This document shows, piece by piece, positions 51,495 through 63,590 of a stretch of DNA of 64,000 nt. The DNA comes from Bryum argenteum (Eukaryota > Streptophyta > Bryopsida > Bryales > Bryaceae). The notes under the pieces are model-generated. The model ran no database searches and was not told the origin of the DNA. It saw nothing but the letters and a program-made list of their open reading frames with translations. How positions within the stretch are numbered: the stretch's first letter is position 1; each line of letters starts with the position of its first letter. The stretch is from contig CM073326.1 of the NCBI GenBank assembly GCA_037043015.1, forward strand, positions 9,494,345 through 9,558,344. Direction: 5' to 3'. The position numbers and the translations under genes were made by a program.

Positions 51495-51840
51495 ATTCCT
51501 AAAGGATAACATGGTGTCATAGGTCTTTGCACCAAAAAACTTCTTCACAGTTTGAACAACACTATTTACACCTTTGAAGCCCACAACCTCTTCTACTATA
51601 TCGCGAGAATTAGCTTCATCGAGATATTCAATATCTTCGTGCCCACTACCTTATTGTTGGGATGAAAGCATTTCAATAATCTCCTTTTTCAATGGGCTTG
51701 ATAAGGGTTATTCAAACTTAAGCTCATGATTTAAATACTCTTGAACATCCATACTAGGAGTCTCGGTCTCAAAGGATATCGAACGCACCAAACAATCTGT
51801 TTCTAAAATGGATTTCTAGAGTCACTTTGCATCTAGAAAC
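51495..51840 (-). pseudogene. Second coding-like remnant
   Basis: One minus-strand frame gives KSILETDCLVRSISFETETP, MDVQEYLNHELKFE, stop, KKEIIEMLSSQQ, stop, DIEYLDEANSRDIVEEVVGF, KGVNSVVQTVKKFFG. Protein-like but with two in-frame stops; family unknown. It may be a 5' part of the same dead gene as 46740-49142 or an unrelated pseudogene. Confidence 0.4.
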
Positions 51841-52061
51841 TATTGATCGACCTCAAAATTATCTCCCTCCAACGTATGGTTCTTACAAAAAGTTTTTTTT
51901 AAAAAAAGTTATCAAATATAGAGGTAACATTAACAAAGTCAGGAGCACAACATTGCATACTTAACACACAACAATCCCTAGTGTTAATTTTAAGGGAGCG
52001 GAAATCTCCATACCACATATAGAGTTTTAACACTTATCGACTTGTACATCGTAATTACCCG

Positions 52062-52145
52062 TGATTACGCCGGGTGAGGCCTCCATTGTTGGGAGGGGCT
52101 CCTACCCGGCTTGTGCCGGGTCCCCCGGTGGGAGCCTCCCCCTTT
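52062..52145. repeat. GC-rich nested hairpin upstream of eS25
   Basis: The inner stem ACCCGGC (52104-52110) pairs with GCCGGGT (52115-52121). The outer stem GGGAGGGGCTCC (52091-52102) pairs with GGAGCCTCCC (52131-52140). It is a GC island in AT-rich DNA, about 180 bp before the start codon. It could be a MITE end or a promoter element. Confidence 0.6.
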
Positions 52146-52323
52146 ACGAAACCTTCTGCCCTGTAAACTTATCATCCACAATTCATCCAACGCCCATCCA
52201 TTAGGGCAAGAGGCTCGTCTTGCAGCCAGACAGCTTCATTAGGGTAGCCCGCGACACTCTCTTCCTTTTTCACGTCGAGCTCATCCCCCCGTCTTCTCCC
52301 TCGCGCTTGCCTGTCCACGCAAC

Positions 52324-53040
52324 ATGGTACGCCACTTTCCATCATCGATTTTGCAACCGCACTTTTCTTCCTGTCTGTGGCGATCGCTCATTCTATGATT
52401 TGTTGCATTTTGTAGGCGCCGAAGAAGAAAGAGACGCCCGCTGCGACCAAGCCCGCCAAGAGCGGCGGCGGTGGCAAGCAGAAGAAGAAGGTACCGTAAC
52501 CGTTTTCCTTTGTCTATCTCGGAAAAGCCAGGGAGTTAGGGTTTTTCAACGTGGTTAGGGTTTGTGCTTTTGCAGAAGTGGAGCAAGGGTAAGCAAAAGG
52601 AGAAGGTGAACAACATGGTATTGTTCGACCAGGCTACCTACGACAAGTTGCTGTCGGAGGTTCCCAAGTTCAAGCTGGTCACCCCGTCCGTGCTCTCTGA
52701 CCGTCTGCGTGTACGTAGCTTCTCCACATGTGTTCTGCGCCTTTTCTTTAAACTTTCCGGCGATATAATTTTCCCGCGGGTTTCAAGCCAAACATGGCGC
52801 TGGAAAATTTTCTTTTGTTATGGAGTGCTAATTTAGTGCAGTTAAGTTTTTAGGGTTGCATGTGGGAATGCAGCCACTTCTTATGATCGTGAGTGAAAAG
52901 AAATTTATATGTTCGTGCATGTGCAGATTACTGGCTCTTTGGCGAGGAAGGCTATCAAGGAGTTGATGGCTAAGGGCACCATCCGACTTGTTGCCGCCCA
53001 TGCCAACCAGCAGATTTACACCAGGGCTACCAACACATAG
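52324..53040 (+). CDS. RPS25: 40S ribosomal protein eS25
   Basis: Four exons, 52324-52326 (the ATG alone), 52416-52490, 52576-52710 and 52927-53040, give 108 residues, the same length as Arabidopsis RPS25. The sequence has a Lys-rich N-terminus ([18 protein letters not shown]), [57 protein letters not shown] and [19 protein letters not shown]. It is part of the small ribosomal subunit head near the decoding side. An intron directly after the ATG is a familiar arrangement in plant ribosomal protein genes. Exons are much more GC-rich than surrounding DNA. All residues expected for the fold are present and no break is seen. Confidence 0.97.
52536..52563 (+). promoter_or_regulatory. Two telo-box motifs in eS25 intron 2
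   Basis: TTAGGGTTT at 52536-52544 and again at 52555-52563, both just before exon 3. Telo-boxes near the start are common in plant ribosomal protein genes and support expression in dividing cells. Confidence 0.65.
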
Positions 53041-54340
53041 GTACCTTTCAGTTTAGGGTAGTCATATCATTGTACTCCTGCAATTTTTGTTGAGTAGCTC
53101 AGTCAGGTTGGGAGCGTGGAAGTTCGTGTGACGATGTCCTCGTCCCTTTCGCTTGCTACTTGACACGAGACTGAGACTTTTGTTATCAATCCGATGGCTT
53201 TTAGACCTGATTGGGTGAACATTGTGTATGAGTAACGGAGTTCTATTCCACCTTTTGTTACACCCTTTAATTTCACTTAGGCTGCCATGCATTGTGTAGT
53301 TCCTGTGCTCTGCCCATCTGAAAGATAAATTGCGGCTGGTTAACCATCTTAACTGTCTGAATAAGTCAATTTTTTAAGCAGTACAGTTCGGCAGCAGCTT
53401 TAGATGAGTTATATTAATCTAGGATAGAGAATGCTCGTCGTAGAGTGTTTCTACGATCTCGGATCGCAGCACTTCTGTGACAAGCCTTTGGAACCCCTGA
53501 TTCGATGTCACTATTGTGATCTACAGGAATTCTTTGCCTCACGATCGTCATAGTACACTTCGTGGTAGCTACACCGTTAAAATGCTTGGAATGGTGTGGT
53601 TGGTTGTGCATTGCATCTTAGATGGTGACATCCAGGTTGTGATGATCTGGCTCCCATATGACGGTCATTGACAGCTGACCGTGTTAAGTAGTCATTTAAG
53701 AATTGGTGATTTGTTTACTTCTGGAAACAGTTGTTCACTTTTGGAACTTCCTACGATTATACGGCCCTTGTTGTGTTCGTCGCTGCGTTCAGGAGGATCA
53801 TTGTCATTAACGATTATGATAACGATTCAGACCAGGCAACTGCTCCTGTTTGAAAATGTTCGTCATAAGCCCATATGTCATATGCCTTCATGAGGCGCAC
53901 TTCTAAGCGCATCGATGTCTTGTTGCATATTGCGACCAAATATTCGCGTCAGTGTTGCTATTGTTGCACTTTCCACTCATCAACTTACAGGAAGCACTCG
54001 AGCACTTCATGCAAAACAGAATCGACTATCCAACCCTTTGCTTCTACCAGTGAAACAGTAACCCACAAGATGATGGGCTTAGAGTGTAAGAAGCACTAAA
54101 TTGCAACCTTGAAGTTTCAGATTTTCGTCATTCTCGTATAGTTCTCCCTTAAGAATGTGACCCTCACCATACCTGTTCGAACTGGAATCCTTCTGAACAA
54201 GCAATAGCAGGACCAGCATTACAAAGGATGTCGAGAGGTTAATGCCAATTTCAAGAAGACAAAAAATTTTCACTCTAGAATATCTATGTGACGTTTAATG
54301 TGACGTTTATTGTTCGTAGGGTATACACACTTGACCTTGA
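53041..54340. other. eS25 3' flank and intergenic
   Basis: The first few hundred bases (still moderately GC-rich) hold the 3' UTR. The rest shows nothing recognisable. Confidence 0.4.
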
Positions 54341-54349
54341 TTGAACAAT

Positions 54350-55720
54350 AAACCCCCAAAATCAATTACCCTCAAAACTGCTAAAAATCACCCTCTTTTG
54401 ATAGAAGGTGAGGTGAAAGTTTTCAAAAATTGACGTACTTTTAGGTCTGTAACTATAAGATTTAGTACCTAACTTGTATATTGTAGAAAGAGTAACTAGT
54501 TTTTGAGTGCCACAAAAACCAATTTTGGTAGAGAATTTGAAATGAGGATCTTTAAAAGCTTGCTCCTAAGTGAGTTAGGAACATGTTGATGCAATTTCTA
54601 CCCTCATACGACCTATAAAACCTAAAGAAATGCTTGACCATTCATATAGCGGTATGGTGAAACTCAATTACAAAGGTCGGTCTTTTACAATAAAAATGGT
54701 ATGTGAAGAATATTTGGGTTGAAAATCTGAACACTGAGTCATGCTTACAAACCTCATTCACATGTTAAAAAGTCAAAAATTGAAAAAAAAAAGTAAAATC
54801 TTGATTTGAGGTGAATTTTTGAAGTCTTTGCGATTCAATTGATTTTGGGTAGACTTTGAGAATATATGAACATATACAATACTTTGGGCAATTTTGGACA
54901 TATCTCAAATAGTGTTTTTCAAACTTTGACCATGAATATATTTTGCAATGATGTTGCTATCTTGAAAAAATTGAAAAAATTACATAATATTGGGAAGAAG
55001 TTTCTTGTTCTTCTACTATTGGATTTCAATTTTGTTAGTTGGTTTGGATTCCAATTTGTATCTAGTTTTGTAGTAGAAACCTCCATTCCAACTAAGATGT
55101 GAGGAAGGTATAGCATTCATTTTCGTGTATGGCGCCTAGTTATGAACATTTTTTTCTTCGTAAAATTTGGGGCATTTTTCATCATTGCAAGGCCAGTATT
55201 TGCACAAAGAAATTTTTCTCATGGTATTTTTGTGTTCAAGGGTGTTAATGATATGAAGGTGAACATCTTTGTAGTTGGTAATGTTTTCATTGCAAGAAGT
55301 TCATTGGTAGCATATTAACCTCAAAGTGAAAATGTTGAGATTTTGTGATGTTGTTTGTGCACTGATACGTTATGATCTTGCAATCTATGAGGCCACATGA
55401 CTCAAAAGTTGACCCACATGATGTGCAATATGTCTACTACAAGATTGCACGGTTGAGATGTGAATAATTTATATCTATTTCATGAAACTTTTGTTAAAAA
55501 TGTGTTCTTTTTGCTAGAAATGAGTCAAACCAGCAAGGGGTTAAATGCCTACAGATGGGTGATTTCACCTTATTTGTAAGCAATACTCTTACCTCTACAT
55601 TCCAAATGCAATAAGCAACTATTAAAAGTTCATAACTTTCCTTCATCAAGGGGTCAAAGCAACTTTTTTTTTAAATTTTTGTTTTTTGTATTGTTGTTGT
55701 AGAGTTGTGGAAATCAATCG
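54350..55720. repeat. Old dispersed repeat, about 1.3 kb, copy 1
   Basis: Several words recur in order at 57650-58900: AAGGTGA...GTTT, GACGTA, ACTAGT...TTGTAT, CCTA..ACCT..AA..CTTAAAGAA, TTTGAGAAT..ATGAACAT, CAAACTTTGA..ATGAATAT and AAGAAGTT. A short part also occurs on the opposite strand at 21655. No protein is readable. Confidence 0.5.
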
Positions 55721-56349
55721 AATCCCAAAACGCATTGACGGGTTGCGAGATATTGAATTTTGAAGTATTTATGGCCCTCAAATCACAAGAATATATTAAT
55801 ATAGCCTAAGTTTTAGATCGAGCAGAAAAAAAAAAAAAGAGGGGCATGATAAAAATATTAAAGCGGGCGTGGCAATGATGAAAAGGGCATACTAGTTTAT
55901 TATTTGAGGCAAGTAGTTTATTTTGCAAGTAACAATTCTAATCTCGAGCACAAATGGTTAGATTGGGGCGCATGAGAAGCTGGTTTTTATGTAGAAGTGT
56001 AGGCAACAACCCGATCACAAATTGGGTTGACGGATACCAAGATATCCGAAGATCCCAAAAATACTAGAAATCATTTGTATGAGCGTGGCAACACCGCAAG
56101 GGCATATCAGTAAGTGTATTATATTTGACATATAATGTCAAGTAACATATCTATGAGTAGCCACATCGTTATTTTCATTCAAATGCGGCATTTTTGAGGC
56201 CCCTCTATTAACTTTCACATTGAAAAACACCACCCTCATTTTATACCGAGGACAATTTCATTCTAGTTTTCTTTCGCGTAATTAAAAAATAGCAGAGTAT
56301 GTTTCCTATCTACAAAATTGGGAAAGGGTACTAATTTGTGAGGTAGCAG
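55721..56349. other. Noncoding, nothing recognised
   Basis: AT-rich; no gene or clear repeat. Confidence 0.35.
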
Positions 56350-56904
56350 TCACTCAAGTTCTTTTCCCGTCTGACTCCCGTCCATCAACAAGGTCCCCAT
56401 TCCATCAGTCTCAAAAATAGACAAGTTGATGTAAGGTGCCCCTTTCGGTGCGCAGGGCACTCGGCAACAAGTGTTACATCTCCGCCTGCAGGCAGGCAGG
56501 CCTTTGTACCCGAGAAAAAAGGCTTTTGAGTAAGAGATGGGTGGTGTCCGGGAATATACACATCTTACATTTGAAGGCGATGCTTTTTTTCCATTCGCGT
56601 CAATTGACCCACTGCCCGGCTTGTCACCTCTAGCCATACACATCCCTGACTTGACCATCATCATCATGCCCGGCCTAATTTTATCGTAAAAAATAATGAA
56701 CATGGGTGGGGTGCAATTATCAAAAATCATGATGATTAGTTGCATCACATGTGTTTGCGTACTAGATAAATCAAACAATTTTTTTTTCGGTTTCGTGCAC
56801 ATGATATTTTCAACATGGCTAACTAGCCTATGGAAGATGTTTTCTAAGTCATTCACCATTTCAAAACCATCCTCCATCTCATTTTGAAGATTTTGAGAAC
56901 ACAT
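56350..56904 (-). other. 184-codon minus-strand open frame, uncertain
   Basis: Long for this AT-rich DNA, but the first two-thirds look like chance translation. The end has a Cys cluster, CRRRCNTCCRVPCAPKG, faintly like the end of gibberellin-regulated GASA peptides (C-x-x-C-x-T-C-C then C-V-P-x-G). The full 12-Cys pattern and a signal peptide are missing. It is treated as unproven: a GASA remnant or coincidence. Confidence 0.2.
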
Positions 56905-57490
56905 AAGCTTCTAAACAACAACATACAAATTAAACACACAAACATGCTAGGTTATGCAGAAAGTTTCTTCAAAGTTCATTCACCCTTAATTGACATCACT
57001 GTTTTGAGAAAAGTGTGACCTCACTGTCCTTTGACCATATTTTAGTATAGATAATTAATAAACTCATAAATCCGAAATGGTGAGTGTTGAGCTAACTTGA
57101 TTCTGTAAATATTTTTTTAAAAATGACCACATCGGGTAAAATCTCGAAATTTGCCACCAATGAGAGTATGGAAGTTCTTGTTCAATTTGAAGACCAGTTT
57201 GGTCCCCTGTGTCAATAAAGGGTTAAGATCATGCCGATTGACTTGTCTTCAACAGTCTAGATTGAGTCGAGCTAAATTGTAGGGTATGCCAAGTAATTTG
57301 GATATGTACGTGTCGATATGGATAAAATCAGAGATCACGACCACCAGAGATGTTTACAGTTTAACTCGAGTCGAGCTAAAGTGCTATACTTACCATGTCA
57401 AATCATAACATAGTAATGTATGAGAAGCACTTTACAATAATTTGAGGTATTACACCTAGCCTTAACTCCTAGAGCTTCAAGGCCACAATT
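56905..57490. other. Noncoding, nothing recognised
   Basis: AT-rich; no gene or repeat identified. Confidence 0.35.
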
Positions 57491-57649
57491 CACTAATAGA
57501 AAGGTGGTTCGAGTAAAGCCAGGATAAAAGCCATAGTGGCATAGTATGGCTTTAAAGTGCCACGATAACTTTACTAGTGGCTTTACTGAGACTTTATTGA
57601 GTCCACTAATCATTATGTGCTTTACCCTTAAGACTGCCCTCTTCTAGTG
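57491..57649. mobile_element. CACTA-type MITE, 159 bp
   Basis: The left end is CACTAATAGAAAGGTGG; the right end on the minus strand is CACTAGAAGAGGGCAGTC. The interior contains several GGCTTTA/TAAAGCC words giving partial self-complementarity. No target duplication is visible. Confidence 0.5.
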
Positions 57650-58920
57650 TAAGGTGAGAGTTTCATGTCATGACGTATTTGAAGTATGTAATCATGTAAG
57701 AACTAGTATCTAAGTTGTATATGTTTATGTACACCTAATCTTATATCCCATTCCCTCACTATTTGTAAGATCAAGTTGAAAAAGAAAAAAAAAGTTCTTC
57801 TTGGTGTTCTACAAAGGAAAAAGAAATTCTCAGAGTCAAAAACTCTTTTTCTTGAGGCTCTTCAATTTCTTATTCTTACACAAGAAACAGGGCTACACAA
57901 TTCTTACCCTACTTAGACCTACAAGACTTAAAGAATTTCTTAAATATTCTAATGACCATATGTTGAAATCTATAGAAAATAAGGGCCTTCGTGATATGAA
58001 TGCATGTACAAAACTACTAAATTGGAAACATGAACGGCTAGATTACACCTTAGTACTTATTGAATATCTACAAAAATCAAAACTTGAAAAAATTTAGAAC
58101 CTTAACATTTTGTACATCTTTGAACTTTCAGCGTTAATTTGATTTGGGAAGGTTTTAAGATTCCATAAGCATGTACTGCAATTTTTGGCAAACTTCAGCA
58201 TGCAAGATTGTACTTCCAAACTTTGAGAATGAATATCCAATAATGTATGAGGAATTTTGTAGCGTGAATGGTCTTTGTTGAAAACCTATGTGAAAATTCT
58301 ATAATGTGCAAGAAGTTGCAACTTTATGTGCTAAAAATAGAGTTTAGAGGACTCTACCTAAAGAGAAATCAACCCAAAACAACCCTTGCAACTCTAGGGG
58401 TTAAACAAAATTCTATGATGGTAACAATGCCTCAACTCACTTGTAGTTTGTTTATTACAAATACATTTAACCCAAACCCTCTCCTCATTGGTAATGAAGT
58501 CTTTAATTTTGCCAATATATCCCTTTGTTTTGGAGTTTCCCATTAAGAGTTCACTAAGTTATAATATAAGTCATGAAGATCATAAAAAACTTCAGAAATA
58601 CAGAGCTTGTAGTCACATCTCATAAGAAATTATTCTTGCCAACAACCATTACAAAGAGCACCTATATTTTGTATCAACTCCTAACTTTTCTTGATGTAAA
58701 AGTGCCTAAATTACAAACTTTGACCTTTTTCTACTTTCGGCCTAAAAAAGCTCAATTATTTAGAAAGATTCAACAATAAGATCTCAAAGTTAACTTGGCA
58801 TCCTACATACATATCAAATTTGAACCATCGATGCTTCTTCATATTTGACATCGTAATGGTCAAAGGCGGTTGAGTTTTTCTCCTAGGATAACCTCCAAAA
58901 TCGGTTTTCGGTTTAAAAAA
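57650..58920. repeat. Old dispersed repeat, about 1.3 kb, copy 2
   Basis: Diverged direct copy of 54350-55720. A further CACTAGTAGAAATC word at about 58931, the typical plant CACTA terminal sequence, follows its end and may start another element running towards 59080. Confidence 0.5.
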
Positions 58921-59111
58921 AAGTTAGGGGTTCACTAGTAGAAATCAACGCTTTTTACAACTTATCCTTTACAATTGTAATATAGCCACTAGTTACAATA
59001 AAGTCATAGTTAAGAAAATCTTATTCATAATGAACAAGTTGTAAGGCATACCATTTTTTTATTGGTGAATATAACATTAATCCTCAATACCTCAACTATA
59101 CTACTCTAGCT

Positions 59112-59489
59112 TAGAGCATGCCCAACCCCGCACTCTGGGCAGAGAGCGGAGCCTTGTTTGGAGTGTGAGGAACACCAACCCACACACTTTCCCTGTAACC
59201 TCGTCAAGAGGGTTAAGGTCTCCTAAATTCTAGGACACCATAACTCCAAGTTATCCCGTGCCTTCACTCACACTTTAGCGTCCCCATCAACCAGTGGAAG
59301 AATGCCACGTGGGAAAGACTTTATTGCAAGAAGAGAATTTCTATTGTAATAGGCTTGTCAGCAAATGTGATTGGTGGGCGGCCTTTTCCTCTTGGCCTGG
59401 GGTGGGGTTTTCATGCCCACCCGAGCGACACCTGCAAGATTTTCACGCAGCTGAGCGGCTTGACCTGAAGCACACGACTAGGCATGCTC
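59112..59489. mobile_element. MITE with TTA duplication (PIF/Harbinger-like)
   Basis: Starts GAGCATGCCCAAC and ends GGCATGCTC, so the ends are inverted repeats of about 9-11 bp. TTA flanks both sides (59109-59111 and 59490-59492), the 3-bp TWA duplication of PIF/Harbinger elements. The 378-bp interior is GC-richer than its surroundings and has no transposase. Confidence 0.55.
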
Positions 59490-59492
59490 TTA

Positions 59493-62400
59493 CAACACAA
59501 CATTTACAAGGCCGAGGATCCTCTCATACTCTAAAAAGCGGCACTCCGGAGAGTCCAATTTCATATTGCAATTTGCTCGATGTAAGTAATTATCAGCCAT
59601 TGGACCATGAGAGTTCCACTTAGTCTGAGCAAAGAGCCATTGTCGCGTGACAGTTACAACATGTACGGAGGGGCCCCATCCCACGATGGAGAAGCCAGCC
59701 CGGCCAGGGTGCCCTCCCCTCCGCGAGGAGTCCATCAAATCCATCAAGAAAAAAAAAAGCCCTACTACGGATGATGTCTGTCATTTTAAGTTGAAACCCA
59801 TCATTGGGTGGCTACTAAGTAAGTTAGAGTAGAATGCGTTCTTTGGCAGGGCCACAGTAAGCTTTTATCATTAGTACTATTGCACTAACAGCCCAGGTTG
59901 TTAATCAAGCTCCTTTCTGGAGGTCCTGGATGGACTGGCTGATTTTGATTTCAACATCACCCAGCAAATTGCAATGCATCTAGTCATTTGTTTGCTTCCT
60001 GCCAACTTGCATGTCCTTTTTTAGAGCAGTGTCACCCTATTGTACATAAAACTCAACATTTTTGTTTTTGTAACAATCAATGTATTAATTAATTTGGAAT
60101 CAATACATCACTAAGGAGAGTAGCATTCCTACTTAGTAAAACTTAACATTTGACTTGGCTCCATTTTTTGTAGGGCCCTGTATTTCATTATTTAAGCCTA
60201 AAAACTACCTCTTTTGTGAACAATGTGGTGTAGACATTCTGCATGATTTTGTACATAAGGTTCTAATGTGGAAGTACATGTAAGTAGACATCCCCTGTTT
60301 CACTGAAAAATCTAGATTCTTCCTCTGCTTGCATGTACCTCACGTGTAGATTGCCCTCCCAAAAATATACGTTCACAACAGAAACAAGTGAACATGCCTC
60401 AATGTTCAAACCATCGTTATGTTCACAAATATGATCCAATTGACAAATTGACGAATTATAGAGATTATTATGTAGTATTTTATACCGTCATTTGAAGAAA
60501 TTATAATTATAATTGGAGATTTTGTTTTAGTATACGACTTTTTACCATATTATCTACGATTTACCCTTAGCTCTTATCATGAGCTACTTTTGCCGAAGCA
60601 TGACACAATCTCTAAAAAAAGCTATTTCAATACACTATCTGTATATGCGGCTGCTTTTTAGAAATAAATTGAATTGCACCCACCACGAAGCTCAGCTCTG
60701 GACTTTTGCACTCTAATTAAAGTGTTATGATAAACAAGAGCAACTTCAAATGATCATAACTACCACCTTAAATAACAAAATTCTACATGAAACTACCACC
60801 AAAGTGTCCAAGACGTAGCAAATCTTATTAAAATTATCTCTTTCATGCTAATCCAAGCTTCATGTGTAAGAAAAATCCATGAGCAATGATTGCACTTTAG
60901 GATGTCTATGTAACTTTTCAAAAAGAGAAAATGTCAAGGCTTCTTACGCCGACTGAATTCAATATTTGTGAATGTGAATGTAAAGGGCATCAAAAGACGT
61001 TCCTAAAGAGATATTAATAATTTATTTTAACAAAACTCACCATTTGAAGGTCTTCCTAAGAGTTGAAGGTAGATATTAAAAATAAAGTCAAAAGATACTA
61101 AAGTTTTATAATGAATTCACAGCTTTTTTTTGAAGAATTTTCATGTATTGGTAAAGAAGTAGAGTGTTAGGTTACATGTTATGCAATACTCATCCTTTCT
61201 AAAACTACAACTATTTATATAAGTGTTCAGTTATACCACAAAAATATGTAAACTTTGTCTTAATCACACATCATCATTCCAAAATTAGTGAAAACCTCAA
61301 TCATTCAATAATAGGTGTTTTTACCTCATTCATTTCAGAGTATGTTCTTTGTTTCTACCTTATTCCATCAAGTGAACACGTATTTTGTTGTAATGGGGAT
61401 ATTCAATGATTTTGGGAAAACACAAGTTAGCTCAAGTCGAGTTAAATGTACCCACAGATTGGGTACTTCAATGAAATTGGACAAAACAACCAATTGTTGG
61501 CAATTCCAAATGATCATAACTTACTCAATTTTTTTCCAAACTGGGCATATGAGGTATTCAACTGTATTAATTGATAATTTGAGTATTGCATCTCTAACAA
61601 AATACGTGTTAGTGAGATTCAATGCACGATCAATACACAAACACAAGTTGAATAACATTATAATTGCACTTGAAAATAACTCGATGAAATCTAGCACACA
61701 CAACCATTTTGATCTCAATAATGATATTGAAACCACGTTCCGCATCAAACTTGCACGCTCTATCCCACAAACTAACTTCTTACTTATATGGGTACCCCCG
61801 AGGGATTATTCATGGGTTTTCACGCACAAGTGTCACTCATCGCTCCAACAAGCTTGTTCTCAAAAGGGACATGGTGCATGCATGCATAATACAAAGATTG
61901 CATGTGGGTCGCGTGCATGTAAGATTTGGTTGCTTTCAAGTATGTGAAGGTTCTAGTGCTTGAGTGAAAAATGGGTACTCTTGGCATACTTGAAGACATC
62001 TATGGTCGTTTCAGATTTTGTCATTTTTTGTAATGAGATTTTTTCACGAGTTGTCGGTAATGATGCACTTGTATGGTACCTTTGCAAGTGTTCGAGTCCA
62101 AATCCATGGCGCCCTTGAAGAGTGTACAACACCCCATCGTTGGATTTTGTCATGAATCAATCAATACGGGCTTGTGGGATTCATGGTGTTTGTAGTATTT
62201 CAAGACTTGTATGCATCCAAGCAAAGTATCAAATGATTACTTTGTATGAAGAAGTCTTCTAATGCTCTTTTGATAGCTACACTTTTTAGTACTAGGAATA
62301 AACCCATCTTTCTAAAACTTGGAAGGAAAATATATAAATTAAATTAGGTAAAAAAACACCAATTACCTTGTTCTTGGGCTAAAGTCTTGTTTGTTCCGGG

Positions 62401-63237
62401 TAAGGGCATGGTATGGGTACCCTTATAAAAATAGTGTGATTTGTTTGACACTACTTTTTTGATAAAAAAACAATATTGAAAAATTATTTCAACCAGATGG
62501 TATTACAGGTGACAGGGCTATAGTTCTATACATGGGGTTAAAGAAAGAATTTGTGGCACATATACAATGGAAAAAACATAGGTCATACATAATGAGACGC
62601 GTCTTAATGGTACCCATATCATGTCCTTGAACCAGAGTAATCTTGTGTATTTGGTACGGACATACAAAAATTGGTACTAGAATATTCACAATTGTAAATT
62701 TTCATCGGGAAGATATTAGAGTTAGTCCACCTTTTTATGCCATTTAGTTTTTAATTGGCTTCACCAAATGAATATATTCAACAAGATCATAAGCTTTTAC
62801 GACGTGGTTTTGGATGTTGATCACAAGAGTCAAGGAGGACACTCATTTGCATTCAGTAAGTGCTTTGGGATTGTTAGAAAAAATGAGTTTTACTAAGGAC
62901 TAATTAACATCGATGTAGGGTACACAAATTTTATTGTATTTCCCAAACTTTAATGTCTCCTTTTTCTCGCTCATGAATCTGCAAACCAAAAGTGTGCGGA
63001 ATACAACGTATGGTAGACAATCAAGTAATGCTAAATAAAAACAAAAAATAATGCTAAAATTGAAATCTAGCAAGGGCCTTTTCAATGTTTGAGGAAGTGC
63101 TCACCTTTTCATAACAACTTAATTTTTTATACATCCATCAAGCCAACATGCAAAACAATTCCTTGTTGGATTAAGAATGAACACAAAGTAACTTCATCAA
63201 TCCCACAACAATGCATGTGTAGTCTTGATCTATATAA
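59493..63237. other. Gene-free stretch
   Basis: No gene recognised. The GC-richer first 300 bp could be part of a larger element around the TTA-flanked MITE. A long open frame at about 61315-61947 has no family resemblance and AT-driven composition. The rest is AT-rich. Confidence 0.35.
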
Positions 63238-63239
63238 TA

Positions 63240-63341
63240 CTCCCTCTGTCCCATTCTTATTGTCCAGTAGGTTCTCTCAAATCTACATTGCAAGGTAGAT
63301 TTGAGAGAACCTACTGGACAATAAGAATGGGACGGAGGGAG
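63240..63341. mobile_element. Stowaway-type palindromic MITE, 102 bp
   Basis: Two 47-bp arms (63240-63286 and 63295-63341) are inverted copies with one mismatch around an 8-nt loop. The ends CTCCCTCTGTCCC and GGGACGGAGGGAG are the classic plant Stowaway/Tc1-mariner termini, and TA flanks both sides (63238-63239, 63342-63343). Near-perfect arms mean it is young. Confidence 0.92.
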
Positions 63342-63590
63342 TAACAGAATTGGGTCTGGCGATCCTTCCTACCCACCAAAGTATCGACCTACCAACATAC
63401 AAACCTACCAACCTACAAACTTACCAACCTACCTTACCTACCTTTATATTTTTTGAATTATGTACTGAAAAATAAAAAATAAAAAAATAAAAAATGATAA
63501 TATTGTTTGAGGAAATGGTTGACACGGGATACTTTTTTTTCAAGTACCATATAAAGAGCTTCCTTGTCTAGACGACAGGGACCTTACCTA
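63342..63590. repeat. Dispersed repeat with CCTACC tract, copy 2
   Basis: Follows the MITE with TAACAGAATTGGG and shares the order of words seen at 1058-1300, including GATCCTTCCTA, CCAACCTAC words, AATTATGTA, GACACGGGATAC and AAGTACCAT. Confidence 0.7.

Noticed and set aside
56350..56904. GASA cysteine-rich peptide gene
   Set aside because: Only part of the Cys pattern, no signal peptide and no upstream exon; kept as a low-confidence note.
61315..61947. Longest plus-strand open frame in the right third (about 210 codons)
   Set aside because: Begins at a GTG, has AT-driven composition, no recognisable motif and no exon context; chance length is plausible.
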